Below are positions 1 to 8,188 of a DNA stretch of 64,000 nucleotides, piece after piece. The position numbers and the translations under genes are program-made. The notes under the pieces were generated by a model. That model was not told the origin of the DNA and did no database searches. It worked only from the letters and a program-made list of their open reading frames with translations. Origin of the DNA: Paracoccaceae bacterium Fryx2 (GTDB lineage Bacteria > Pseudomonadota > Alphaproteobacteria > Rhodobacterales > Rhodobacteraceae). The stretch is from positions 806,001 to 870,000 of the forward strand of contig JAVSGI010000005.1 in the NCBI GenBank assembly GCA_032334235.1, read 5' to 3'. The first letter of the stretch is position 1. Every line of letters starts with the position of its first letter.

Positions 1-293
1 CCATCGCCCGCATGGATGTGCTGATCATTGACGATTGGGGCCTCGCCGTCCTCACCGCCCCGGAGCGCCGTGACCTGCTGGAAATCCTCGAAGACCGCCA
101 CGGCCGCGCTTCCACCATCGTCACAAGCCAACTCCCCGTTGACCAGTGGCACGAAGCCATCGGCGACCCAACGCTCGCAGATGCCATCCTCGACCGCCTC
201 GTTCACAACGCACACCGCCTCACCCTCTCAGGTGAAAGCCTGCGCAGGCGCTCCGCCGTCACAAAAAAGCTTGACCAAATCGTTCAAGCCTGA
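1..293 (+). CDS. istB: IstB-type IS21 helper ATPase, C-terminal part (cut by window edge)
   Basis: The open frame enters from the left edge and ends at 293. It reads a Walker B-like segment (VLIIDDWG), a sensor-1-like IVTSQ motif and the IstB ending around ADAILDRLVHNAHRL, so it is the C-terminal third or so of the AAA+ ATPase that assists the IS21 transposase IstA. The ATG at 12 is internal to the frame and not a true start. The terminal repeats of the same element follow at 318-413. It is a different IS21 subgroup from the element at 516-4812, because its sequence and terminal repeats differ. Confidence 0.8.
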   Translation, partial: IARMDVLIIDDWGLAVLTAPERRDLLEILEDRHGRASTIVTSQLPVDQWHEAIGDPTLADAILDRLVHNAHRLTLSGESLRRRSAVTKKLDQIVQA

Positions 294-317
294 CTCCATG
301 AAAGCGTCGGCCAGCCT

Positions 318-413
318 GCCCACGATCCCGTGAAATGACTGCCCAGAATGGCGCGAAACGCGTGCCCACGATCGCGCGAAATCAGCGCCCATTCTCCGCG
401 AAATCCGCAAACA
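318..413 (+). repeat. IS21 right-end transposase-binding repeats (4 copies, 23-bp period)
   Basis: Four related 20-bp units begin at 318, 341, 364 and 387, exactly 23 bp apart. They share the pattern GCCCAnnnTnncGcGAAAt. Multiple regularly spaced terminal repeats are typical of IS21-family ends. The element probably ends in CA at about 413, where IS5-like coding sequence begins. Confidence 0.65.
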
Positions 414-515
414 AGGCGATCAAGAACGGCGAGGTGCCGGAGGGCTGGGCCGACAAGCCCGCCATGCGGTCGCAGAAAGATACCAATGCGCGCTGGACCA
501 AGAAGCACGGGAAAG
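414..515 (+). pseudogene. IS5-like transposase scrap between two IS21 ends
   Basis: This 102-bp stretch encodes an in-frame peptide containing EVPEGWADKPA and DTNARWTKKHGK, the conserved block that in IS5-type transposases follows the middle catalytic region. It starts where one IS21 element ends (about 413) and stops where the next begins (516). Nothing else of the gene is present, so it is a remnant trapped between two insertions. It is not related in sequence to the intact IS5-family transposases at 23465 and 48390. Confidence 0.5.
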
Positions 516-564
516 TGTAGCGCGTCAACCAGCATGTCCGTGACCGTCAACCACGTTGGCCGGT
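516..564 (+). repeat. Left terminal inverted repeat of the chimeric IS21
   Basis: Starts TGTAGCGCGTCAACCA and ends GTTGGCCGGT. It pairs with 4764-4812 read in reverse complement, most positions matching over 49 bp. It holds two internal copies of CGTCAACCA. Confidence 0.7.
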
Positions 565-604
565 TTTAGGCCGCTGGGTTGGCGTATCTGGAATTGTTTT
601 TCGC

Positions 605-1420
605 TCAGCCTTCTCCTTTGTCCTTGTTGTCGGCGATGGTTGTCGTTGGCGGTCTGCTCAGCGCCTCTTTGTTGGAGGCGGCCGCGCGCTGGCGGAAGCT
701 TTCGGCATTCATCTCCAGGATCGCTGCGTGATGAACCAGCCGGTCGATGGCGGCGACGGTCATCGCCTTGTCCGGGAAGATCTGGTCCCAGCCGCTGAAG
801 GGCTGGTTGGCGGCGATGGCGATGCTGCGGCATTCGTAGCGCCGGGCGATCAGCTCGAAGAGCACGCCTGTCTCGGCCTGATCCTTGTGGGCGTAGGTGA
901 TGTCGTCGAGGATGATCAGGTCGAACTTGTCGAGCTTGGCGAGCGCGGCTTCGAGCACCAGATCGCGGCGGGCGGCCTGAAGTCGCTGCACCAGATCGCT
1001 GGTGCGGGTATAGAACACGCGGTGTCCCCGCTCGATCAGGGCATGGCCTATCGCGCAGAGAATGTGCGTTTTGCCCGTGCCGGAATTGCCGATGGCGATC
1101 AGATTGCCGCCACCCTCCAGCCAGTCGCCGGCCGCCAAGGCCTCGATCCGGGCGCGCGGCAGGGTTGGCAGCGCCTTGAAGTCGAAGGTCGCCAGCGTCT
1201 TGCCAGCCGGTAGCTGTGCCTCGTTCATGTGGCGCTGAATGCGGCGCATGTCGCGCTCGGCCAGTTCGTATTCCGCGAGGACAGCCAGAAAGCGGGCAGC
1301 GGGCCAGCCTTCGGTGTCGGCACGGGTGGCGATGTCGGCCCAAAGCTTGTGGAAGCTGGGCAGGCGCAGCGCGGTCAGCATGCCTGGCAGCGTGTGGATG
1401 TCGATCTCGCGGGAGGTCAT
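605..1420 (-). CDS. istB: IstB, IS21-family helper ATPase
   Basis: 271 residues, the usual IstB length. An N-terminal helical region is followed by an AAA+ core with Walker A GNSGTGKTH near residue 110, Walker B-like LIILDD, and the IstB signature VAAIDRLVHHAAILEMN near the end. It supports transposition by recruiting the target and activating the IstA transposase. Its start overlaps the end of istA by 4 nt (ATGA), the normal translational coupling in IS21. The gene looks intact, but the istA beside it is broken, so the element cannot move by itself unless istA is supplied in trans. Confidence 0.9.
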   Translation of the reverse strand: MTSREIDIHTLPGMLTALRLPSFHKLWADIATRADTEGWPAARFLAVLAEYELAERDMRRIQRHMNEAQLPAGKTLATFDFKALPTLPRARIEALAAGDWLEGGGNLIAIGNSGTGKTHILCAIGHALIERGHRVFYTRTSDLVQRLQAARRDLVLEAALAKLDKFDLIILDDITYAHKDQAETGVLFELIARRYECRSIAIAANQPFSGWDQIFPDKAMTVAAIDRLVHHAAILEMNAESFRQRAAASNKEALSRPPTTTIADNKDKGEG

Positions 1421-2679
1421 GCGCAGGCTCCCAGAAGGGCATCGAAGCTGTCGAGCGAGGGATGGGCGACGGCAACATCTCTCGGCAGCGCCGTTTGCCG
1501 CGGGTTCAGGCAGGATGCCAGAGGTCCGGGATCGGGCACCCGGCCCGCGTCCAATTCTGCTGCCAGCAGATGTGCCAGTTCCGCCTCGCAGGCCCGGTCG
1601 TGGGCGATGAACAGCAGGTCGACCATGCGGCGGCAGGCGTCGCGGCGGGGCAGATCGCGCTGCAGCACCTTCCAGGCCTCAGCGTATTCGGTTCGCGGGA
1701 ACAGGCTGTCGCGGTAGATCGAACTCCACAGGGCTTGCGGTTTGCGCCGCAGCGCATGGATGACGTGATGGTAGTTGATGACATGCACGCGATGGCCATC
1801 GCCGCGACCTCGCGCCCTTGTATGGCTGACGACCAGGGTGCTGCCGAGAAAGGCCTCAAGGCGATCGTCGTAAAGGTGGACCCGCAAGCGCTGCCCGATC
1901 AGCTGCGACGGGGCGCTGTAGAAGATGCTCTTGACCAGAAAGCCGCTGGTGCGGGTGACCGGAACCACGGTCTCTGTAAAGTCGGTGGTGCGCCGGCGCG
2001 GCAGGGGCTTCAGATGCGCCCGTTCCACCTGCGTGGCCGCCGCCCGCTGCCGGTTGCGCCGTGCCACCAGAATGTCGATGAAGCGGCGGTAGTCCTCGAT
2101 GCTGGCGAAGTCGCGGCTGCCGCGCAGGATCAGCGCCTGTTCGATGGCCTTCTTCAGGTGCCGGTTCTGGGACTCCACCGCGCCGTTCTCATGAGCTTCC
2201 CCGCGGTTGTTGCGACTGGCCTCCATGCCGTAATGGCCGACGAAGGCATTGTAGCGCGTGGTGATATCCTGGCGCTGGTCAGCCGTCAGGTTGCGGAAAG
2301 CGGCCGAGAGGCTGTCGGTGCGATGCTCCTGTGGTGCCCCGCCGAGCGACCAGAGCGCCTGCTGCAGGTTCTCGGCCAGGGCCGTGAAGCTCTCCCCGCC
2401 CAGGACCACCCCGACATGCTCCCACCGGCTGTAGACCATGACGAAGTGGTAGAGCAGATGCGGGAATAGCTGGCCCGCGATCGTCACCTCCAGCTCCTCG
2501 GCATGGGTGAAGTCCGACTGGGCCATGAAGCCAGGCTCCGGCGTCTGGCGGAAGATGATGTCGCGCTCGGGTCCGTTCAGCGCCCGCCACTGCCGCACCC
2601 GCCGTTCCAGGGTGCGCCGGATGCGGTCATCGGGGAAGGCCAGCGGGTGCAGGCCCTGAAGGTGGCGCAGCAGGGTGAC
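1417..2679 (-). pseudogene. istA: istA 3' portion (IS21 transposase), cut off by the IS3 element
   Basis: The frame is open from the IS3 left end (2679/2680) to the stop at 1417. It contains the retroviral-integrase-like core (QSDFTHAEEL, FSRW-type VYSRWEHV, NNRGEAHENGAVESQNRH with the catalytic glutamate) and the long C-terminal region. The first part of IstA is missing here and sits at 4016-4635. The first 374 bp of this fragment are repeated in the other fragment, so a simple excision of the IS3 would not restore one gene. Confidence 0.85.
2306..2679 (+). repeat. 374-bp direct repeat of istA sequence, left copy
   Basis: Aligns without gaps to 4016-4389. Differences visible are AAGCCA versus CGGCCC near 2527, T/C near 2572 and A/G near 2628, changing one residue (EPGF versus EPGR). 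It marks overlap of two IS21 copies on either side of the IS3 element. Confidence 0.85.
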
Positions 2680-2730
2680 TGAACCGCCCCGGGTTTACCG
2701 GAGGGCAAAACTCTCGGAGAATTGCCCGTT

Positions 2731-3072
2731 ATGGAACAGACCTCAAAGAAGAAGACCTCGAAGCCGTATTCACCTGAGTTCCGCGAGCGTGCGGTGCGGC
2801 TGGCGATGGAACACCGCGATGATTATCAGAGCGAGGCTGCGGCGCTGACGGCGATTGCAGGTAAATTGGGCTGTTCGACGGACAGCCTTCGCGTCTGGAT
2901 GCGACAGGTCCAGCGCGATGGTGGCGAACGGCCGGGACCTACCAGCGCTGAGATCGCGCGGATCAAAGAGCTTGAGCGCGAGAACCGGGAACTGCGGCAA
3001 GCGAACGAGATTCTGCGCAAAGCTTCAGCGTATTTTGCCCAGGCGGAGCTCGACCGCCCGTTTCGCAAATGA
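2731..3072 (+). CDS. IS3-family transposase OrfA (HTH/leucine-zipper subunit)
   Basis: 113 residues from the ATG at 2731 (a TTG at 2722 would add three). The N-terminal half has a transposase_8-type helix-turn-helix (YSPEFRERAVRLAME, LGCSTDSLRVWMRQ). The C-terminal half is a coiled coil with the heptad run ARIKELERENRELRQANEIL, used for multimerisation. It binds the terminal repeats. The stop overlaps the orfB ATG at 3069, so orfB may be made by reinitiation or as a frameshift fusion. Confidence 0.9.
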   Translation: MEQTSKKKTSKPYSPEFRERAVRLAMEHRDDYQSEAAALTAIAGKLGCSTDSLRVWMRQVQRDGGERPGPTSAEIARIKELERENRELRQANEILRKASAYFAQAELDRPFRK

Positions 3073-3974
3073 CTGCTTTCATTGAGGAAAGCCGAGAGGC
3101 ATTCGGGGTCGAGCCGATCTGCAGGGCACTGCAGTTTGCCCCTTCCACCTTTTATGACCGGCGGGCGATCATGCGTGATCCTGACCGGGCCTCGGCCCGG
3201 GCCAAATCGGATGCCGCCCTGAGCCTCAAGATCGACGCGGCCTGGGATGCCAACCGCAAGCTCTATGGCGCGCGGAAGATCTGGCATGTTTTGCGACGGC
3301 AGGGTGAAGACGCCGCCCGCTGCACCGTGGAACGATTGATGCGCCATCTGGGCATCAGGGGCGTGGTCCGTGGCAAGAAGGTCATCACGACCAATCCTGA
3401 CACGTCTCTGCCTTGCCCGGACGACAAGGTGAACCGGCTGTTCATGGCGGATCGGCCGAACAAGCTGTGGGTTTCAGATTTCACCTATGTGCCCACATGG
3501 TCCGGCACCGTCTACGTGGCCTTCGTCATCGACGTCTTTGCACGTCGTATTGTCGGTTGGCGCGTCTCGACATCGATGAAGACCCAGTTTGTGCTCGACG
3601 CGCTGGAGCAAGCGATCTGGCAAAGAAAGACGCCGGATAACAAGAGCTTGGTCCACCATTCGGACCGCGGATCACAATACCTGTCGATCAAATACACCGA
3701 ACGCCTGGCCAAGGCCGAGATCGACCTTTCCGTTGGAACAGTTGGCGATGCCTATGACAACGCCTTGGCTGAATGCGTCATCGGCCTGTTCAAGACAGAG
3801 GTCATCAACCAGATCGGCCCCTGGAAATCAATGCGCGAGGTCGAATGGGAAACGCTGAAATGGATCGATTGGTATAACAACCGCCGCCTGCTTGGCCCAA
3901 TCGGATACATCCCACCCGCAGAAGCAGAGGAGGCGTTCTATGCAAACCTGAACTCACTCGATATGGTCGCGTAG
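3069..3974 (+). CDS. IS3-family transposase OrfB (DDE integrase domain)
   Basis: 301 residues. An N-terminal HTH_21-like region (YGARKIWHVLRRQ) precedes an rve integrase core with the catalytic aspartate in LWVSDFTYV, the second in HHSDRGSQY and the glutamate in YDNALAECVIGLFKTEV, followed by the WYNNRRLLGPIGYIPP ending typical of IS3 group OrfB. All three catalytic positions are present. The ATG overlaps the orfA stop (ATGA), so expression is probably coupled. It looks functional. Confidence 0.93.
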   Translation: MTAFIEESREAFGVEPICRALQFAPSTFYDRRAIMRDPDRASARAKSDAALSLKIDAAWDANRKLYGARKIWHVLRRQGEDAARCTVERLMRHLGIRGVVRGKKVITTNPDTSLPCPDDKVNRLFMADRPNKLWVSDFTYVPTWSGTVYVAFVIDVFARRIVGWRVSTSMKTQFVLDALEQAIWQRKTPDNKSLVHHSDRGSQYLSIKYTERLAKAEIDLSVGTVGDAYDNALAECVIGLFKTEVINQIGPWKSMREVEWETLKWIDWYNNRRLLGPIGYIPPAEAEEAFYANLNSLDMVA

Positions 3975-4015
3975 TCATTGAACAAACCACCCTCCGGTAA
4001 ACCCGGGGCGGTTCA

Positions 4016-4389
4016 GAGAGGCTGTCGGTGCGATGCTCCTGTGGTGCCCCGCCGAGCGACCAGAGCGCCTGCTGCAGGTTCTCGGCCAGGGCCGTGAAGC
4101 TCTCCCCGCCCAGGACCACCCCGACATGCTCCCACCGGCTGTAGACCATGACGAAGTGGTAGAGCAGATGCGGGAATAGCTGGCCCGCGATCGTCACCTC
4201 CAGCTCCTCGGCATGGGTGAAGTCCGACTGGGCCATGCGGCCCGGCTCCGGCGTCTGGCGGAAGATGATGTCGCGCTCGGGCCCGTTCAGCGCCCGCCAC
4301 TGCCGCACCCGCCGTTCCAGGGTGCGCCGGATGCGGTCGTCGGGGAAGGCCAGCGGGTGCAGGCCCTGAAGGTGGCGCAGCAGGGTGAC
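4016..4389 (+). repeat. 374-bp direct repeat of istA sequence, right copy
   Basis: Second copy of 2306-2679, starting immediately after the IS3 right end. Confidence 0.85.
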
Positions 4390-4635
4390 GGCCTGCAAAG
4401 TGCTGTCCCTCTCCAGCAAAGGAAGGATGTCGCCCTCCCAATAACCCTCGAGGGGATCGGCCACCGTGCGCCCGTGAACAATCTTGCGGTTCGAGGGCAG
4501 CGTCGGATTGGCATCGAACCGTCGGGCCGTGCGCTCACTGAACCCGGCGCGGGCGGCCGACGTGCGCTGACTGTGATATCGGAGGTCGGACATGTATAAT
4601 CTCAATTGCTGGTCGGTGATGGGTTTGTAGGCCAA
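4016..4635 (-). pseudogene. istA: istA 5' portion (IS21 transposase), cut off by the IS3 element
   Basis: Reads from a TTG start at 4635 (peptide starts AYKPITDQQLRLYMSDL after the initiator, the usual IstA opening) through the N-terminal HTH (AARAGFSERTARRF) and the first catalytic block QSDFTHAEEL, to the IS3 right end. Beyond that the frame runs into IS3 sequence and stops. Earlier in-frame codons up to 4713 are less likely to be used. The 3' continuation is in the 1417-2679 fragment, but with duplicated sequence. Confidence 0.82.
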
Positions 4636-4763
4636 CCCGGATCCTCCGTTTGACGGCAGAGGAACCCGGCTTACCAACCCGCAGCGACCAGCACCTTCCC
4701 CGAAATCACTCAAGCCGGTGGGGCTGCCCTCCAGACGGGCATGCCCGTCTTCCGTTCAGCCCC

Positions 4764-4812
4764 ACCGGCCAAGGTGGTTGTCGGCACCGGCCAAGATGGT
4801 TGTCGCTGAACA
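4764..4812 (-). repeat. Right terminal inverted repeat of the chimeric IS21
   Basis: Two repeats of ACCGGCCAAGnTGGTTGTCG end in GCTGAACA; mate of 516-564. The sequence directly beyond is IS256 coding DNA. Confidence 0.7.
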
Positions 4813-4943
4813 TGCGCAAGGTCGACGGCTGGGAGACGCTTTCCCAGCCCCTCGACCCGATACCTCTTGACGCAGCCGCCTGAGAAACCGAACCTTCACA
4901 TGCCCGGACCACACCGCCAGGGAATTTCCACAGCATTCGCGAC
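4813..4943 (+). pseudogene. IS256 transposase C-terminus and right end, 131-bp remnant
   Basis: Encodes the last 22 residues of an IS256-family transposase (CGKVDGWETLSQPLDPIP-like; the reading is RKVDGWETLSQPLDPIPLD) and then its terminal inverted repeat ending in CATTCGCGAC. It aligns base for base in length with the left end of the intact element, positions 10477 down to 10347, with a few differences just outside the coding part. The rest of this copy was lost when the IS21 joined here. Confidence 0.8.
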
Positions 4944-5325
4944 ACGACCCAAAGCGCTGGGCCTGTTGCTGGCAGCAATCACCATCGCGTTCGCGGCCTG
5001 CTCGAACCAGTGGCGCAGGACCGCTCACTCCTGCTGAACCTCCGCCACACGGGTGAACGCGCCGGTGGGCTGGCAGAGCACTTTTCGACATCGGAGAGAA
5101 CCCATGAAATCCAACGCCAGATGCTTGAGGCCGTCAGCCGCTGCCCTGCCAATCGCGATGCCCTGCCTGACCGGCGGCCCGATGGCCGGTTCTGAAAGCT
5201 TGGGACGTGTCTGTCCGCCCTTGGTGGTCTTGCGACCGATCAGGCATTTGACACCAAAGAGATGGGCGCGGTTCCGGAGGGCACTTTGGTCGTACGTATG
5301 CCCTGCATTATGGGGTTTTGTCGGC
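4944..5325. other. Gene-poor stretch with possible lipoprotein-gene remnants
   Basis: No intact gene was recognised in these 382 bp. Just after the IS256 end, a plus-strand frame without a start codon reads TRPKALGLLLAAITIAFAAC, which looks like the lipoprotein signal of a gene whose start was removed. A second plus-strand frame opens at 5104 behind GGAGAGAACCC (peptide MKSNARCLRPSAAALPIAM) and continues without resemblance to anything I know. Both may be debris of genes cut by the IS256 copy. Confidence 0.3.
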
Positions 5326-6606
5326 TCAAGGCAAAACCAAAAACTGTGGAAGCCCGACCTTGGCATACCAAAGCGCACCCGCCACTGCGAGACCGGTCAT
5401 CAGAAGTCCGGCGCCGACCAGCCAAGGATAACTTGCTGTTCCCATCCGAAATGCAAGGAAGATCCGGATCACGGTATTGACCATGATGGCGACGGCCATG
5501 GGAAGCACGGCTTCGGGGCTTGTCATCTGACCCGCGCCCACCAATGACGCCAGCGCGACTGCAGCCGAGCTCGTGCTGACGGCTCCGGCAATCGCAACCG
5601 TGATGATCACGCCGCTCGCGCCGAACATATCGTTCACGAAGGCGGAAATCACCAGGACCGCAGTCACGACCACAGCAAAGGCCACGGCGCTTCTGATGCT
5701 GAAGATCTGGGAAGGCAACTCGACGCCGGCCTGCTCGCCGCCTTGACGCAACCCGATATAGGTCAGCACACCTCCATAGATCGCGGCGACTATGATCGGC
5801 AGCGCGAGGATCGGTACGGTTGCGGCAAACAGCATTGGACTGAGAAACAGCAGGATCACCCCGGTTTGCAGGAGCGACGAGATCGACGAAAGGGTCGCCC
5901 CTGCGGCGGCCGCAAGTGCTTGCGCCGGGATTTCCTTCGCCTTGGTGGCCATGGCCGAGACGACGGCAGTTGATGACACGAATCCGGAAAGCAATCCGCC
6001 AAGGGGCAGACCGAGTCGCGCCCCGAGAACGCGCGTGGAGATGTGACTGCCGGCACCGATGGCCATCACGAGCAGGACCATGAGGAACAGACGCTGAGGA
6101 TTGATTGCTTCACCGGGTCCGATACCCTGGTCGGGCAGGACGGGCAGGATCACCAGGGTTGCCACCCCAAGGATCAACCCGTCACGCAATTCTACTGCAG
6201 TCAGAATCGATCGACTGAAGTCGTGCAGGACCGACCGCGCGAACAGAAGCGCGGCCACGAGCACCGCAGCAGCGGCGGCAAGCATCGTGTTGTCTGCCGC
6301 CAGCCCGCCGAGGATGACCACGATCAGCAGCGCGAAACTTGTGGTCAGCCCGGACTGGGCTTTCGGCGCGGTAAATTGCGCCAAAGCCCAAAGCCCCCCG
6401 ACAAGGCCAAGTGCTACGGCAAGCAGCGGCCAGCCACCCGCGATCTGGCACAGCGCGCCAAGCAACGCTGCCAGTGCAAAGGTCCGTACACCGGCCGTGG
6501 CAGCAGCACCCTGCTTCTGGGCGTTGCGCTCCCGCTCGATGCCGATCAAAATGCCGATGCCGAGAGCCTCAAGGAGTACGTAGATTTGGGCTGGGTCCAG
6601 GGTCAT
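5326..6606 (-). CDS. MgtC/SapB N-domain plus DUF4010 membrane protein
   Basis: 426 residues from the ATG at 6606 (peptide MTLDPAQIYVLLEALGIGI); a longer frame to 6657 lacks a better start. The N-terminal part has the MgtC-type motif GIGILIGIERER, and the rest is a chain of hydrophobic segments typical of DUF4010 proteins, about 12 membrane spans in all. It is an inner-membrane protein; MgtC-like domains act in Mg2+ limitation or membrane-energy control, but the role of the DUF4010 form is not established. It stands alone between IS remnants, and its direction gives no operon partner. Confidence 0.8.
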   Translation of the reverse strand: MTLDPAQIYVLLEALGIGILIGIERERNAQKQGAAATAGVRTFALAALLGALCQIAGGWPLLAVALGLVGGLWALAQFTAPKAQSGLTTSFALLIVVILGGLAADNTMLAAAAAVLVAALLFARSVLHDFSRSILTAVELRDGLILGVATLVILPVLPDQGIGPGEAINPQRLFLMVLLVMAIGAGSHISTRVLGARLGLPLGGLLSGFVSSTAVVSAMATKAKEIPAQALAAAAGATLSSISSLLQTGVILLFLSPMLFAATVPILALPIIVAAIYGGVLTYIGLRQGGEQAGVELPSQIFSIRSAVAFAVVVTAVLVISAFVNDMFGASGVIITVAIAGAVSTSSAAVALASLVGAGQMTSPEAVLPMAVAIMVNTVIRIFLAFRMGTASYPWLVGAGLLMTGLAVAGALWYAKVGLPQFLVLP

Positions 6607-6796
6607 CGCAAAGCGCCTCCAGCCACACCTCCGCTTAGCAGCGGCGTGATCACGCAACGGGTTGTCGCGAATTGCGCGTAACCTCGGGCCTAGACTTGGT
6701 CAAGCCCACTCGGCGGGTACCAGACATGGGCCGCGGGCAATCTCGAAGATCGGCGACAATCTGAACGCATTCGAGGATTTGGTTCTCGATCGCTGC

Positions 6797-7045
6797 TACT
6801 TTCGTCTGACGACGATCCGGCCTGAGCCGGTCAGGGCTGGCTGGCGCGGCCTGAGGTGGACCGCGATCACCGAGGCCAGTGTCAGCGGGGCAACGAACCA
6901 GATCATCGCAAAGGTGAATGTCGCCAGCTAGGATTAAGCAAGTCCCTAAGAAGACGTAACAGGCCAGGAATACCGCCCCCTGCCCGCGCGCAATCTCGCG
7001 GCCGGTCAAAAAGATCGGCGCCACCTGCATCTGCTGCCAACCCGC
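6797..7045 (-). pseudogene. C-terminal remnant of a CaCA-type Na+/Ca2+ antiporter, frameshifted
   Basis: In the minus strand, 7030 to about 6930 reads MQVAPIFLTGREIARGQGAV then FLACYVFLGTCLILA, the usual last-helix region of YrbG-type antiporters (GREI, GEGALFL, YV.Y..YL). Near 6930 the homology moves to another frame, which reads FTFAMIWFVAPLTLASVI and stops at 6797. The N-terminal bulk of the gene is missing. It is a decayed tail and not a working gene. Family assignment is by recognition only. Confidence 0.45.
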
Positions 7046-7225
7046 CCACCCACGCGCACCGATGTGGCTTGGACCGGAACCTCTGTGCTAATGGATCTGC
7101 GAGCGCATCAATTCGGCAATCGTGCGGTGCGGTCGACGATTTTCCGTTAGCAGAAATTGTAAAATACGGGTGCAGTCTCCATCTTCCTAAGGTGGGTATG
7201 TCCACGCCTAGGGGGAATTGGCACG

Positions 7226-7468
7226 ATGGCACTTGCGGACGGAAATGGGAAATGGATCCTCGGTGGCGGCGTGCTTGCAGCGGCGGTCGCCGGGGGATGG
7301 CTGCTGTTCGGCAATGCTGGTGAAGGCGAAAGTACTGAGGACGATGAAGAAACGTCTGTCCCCGAAGTCCAGCCGTCAGTTGGCGCTGACGACGAAGATG
7401 GCGACAGCGAAGATGACGCCGAGACAGAAGACGAAAACGAAGCGGGTGAGGCGCCTGAATCCAACTGA
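7226..7468 (+). CDS. Small acidic single-span membrane protein
   Basis: 80 residues. The ATG at 7226 is preceded by AGGGGGA at a suitable distance. Residues about 10-30 (WILGGGVLAAAVAGGWLLF) form one membrane helix, and the remaining 45 residues are almost all Asp, Glu, Ser and small residues. I do not recognise a family. The extremely acidic tail could bind cations, which would fit the Mg2+ and Ca2+ transporter traces upstream, but this is speculation. It may simply be a low-complexity ORF. Confidence 0.45.
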   Translation: MALADGNGKWILGGGVLAAAVAGGWLLFGNAGEGESTEDDEETSVPEVQPSVGADDEDGDSEDDAETEDENEAGEAPESN

Positions 7469-7566
7469 TCATGCGACGCGAAGTCTGAGTTGCTGGGGCA
7501 GATCTGGTAAGCTCTGCGGGCAGAAAGTGTGCCTCATATGACAGGGGCGGGCCAGAGCTGGGCTCC

Positions 7567-8016
7567 GGCGCGCAACAGGTGCCATCCGCTTGCGCATGTC
7601 TGCAATCTGGGCCCTCCGTCTTGTCAGGGCGCTGAGAACGAGGAGGTTCTCCTTCGGCAACCTGCGTCCAGCCTCTGGCCGGAAATGCATGGACCGGGCG
7701 ATAAGGTCAGCATCAATCCGCTTTGTCTTCGCTTGTGTGCCGCACGAGAGAGCTTAGGCCTTGATCTGTGCCGGCGGGAAGTTGCGTCGCGTCCACGCCC
7801 GCGGCGAGCGTGGCCAAGAGCAAGCATTCCTGACCGCCCTTCGCCTCAAACCCAACCTTCACCAGCCCTCGCGCTCTCCCGGGCCGCAGCTATCAGCTGT
7901 TCATGGCCCTCGGATGAGGCCGCCAATCTGAACCTCTGCTCGTCGGCAAAGCCAAACCCGTCCTGCCACTCGCAGAACACATCCATCCCGACCAAAGTCG
8001 TTGCTGCATTCGTCGC
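7567..8016 (-). pseudogene. IS110-family transposase remnant
   Basis: In the minus strand, a RuvC-like DEDD start (LVGMDVFCEWQDGF) is followed in frame by VGFEAKGGQECLLLATLAAG. After a frameshift near 7830 comes PPAQIKA, an in-frame TAA, then TKRIDADLIARSMHFRPEAG and LTRRRAQIADMRKRM. These are the conserved N-terminal blocks of IS110 transposases, with the acidic residues in VGMD, FEAK and RIDAD. The C-terminal transposase_20 domain is missing. The gene is dead: truncated, one stop, one frameshift. Confidence 0.65.
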
Positions 8017-8188
8017 CATCGCACGCAAGCTCGCCGCCATCGCAAACGCCATCCTCAAATCTGGTATCCCTTGGCAAGCAGAGCCGACTACTGTGCCACA
8101 ATTGCTAGGCGTTCCGTCGGCTTTGAGGACTGCCACAGTGCAGCTCTTGCCACCGCTTGACCATCCGCTCCGGGCCGGGTGAGGTGCG

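Larger units (their letters stand above)
2680..4015 (+). mobile_element. IS3-family insertion sequence, 1336 bp
   Basis: Bounded by a perfect 26-bp inverted repeat (2680-2705 and 3990-4015) starting TGAACCGCCCCGGGTTTACC. It carries orfA and orfB in the usual IS3 arrangement and appears complete. The flanking trinucleotides (GAC on the left, GAG on the right) are not a target duplication, which agrees with the recombinant origin of the surrounding IS21. Confidence 0.9.
516..4812 (-). mobile_element. Chimeric IS21-family element carrying an IS3 element
   Basis: The ends are 49-bp imperfect inverted repeats (516-564 and 4764-4812), beginning TGT and ending ACA, each with two internal repeats resembling CAACCAnntTGGCCGGT. 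Inside lie istB and istA on the minus strand. istA is split by an IS3 element, and the two istA pieces overlap in content by 374 bp with at least five mismatches. The outer flanks do not match: an IS5-type gene on the left, an IS256 transposase on the right. These facts fit recombination between two IS21 copies, each carrying an IS3 insertion. The inference of two parents is firm; the order of events is not. Confidence 0.75.

Noticed and set aside
318-406. Four evenly spaced repeats considered as a CRISPR array
   Set aside because: Units are imperfect, gaps are 3 bp, and they sit at the end of an IS21 element; they are transposase-binding repeats.
1216-2469. Long plus-strand open frame opposite istA/istB
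   Set aside because: It is the antisense of real IS21 genes, with low-complexity Ala/Gly/Arg-rich content and no motif.
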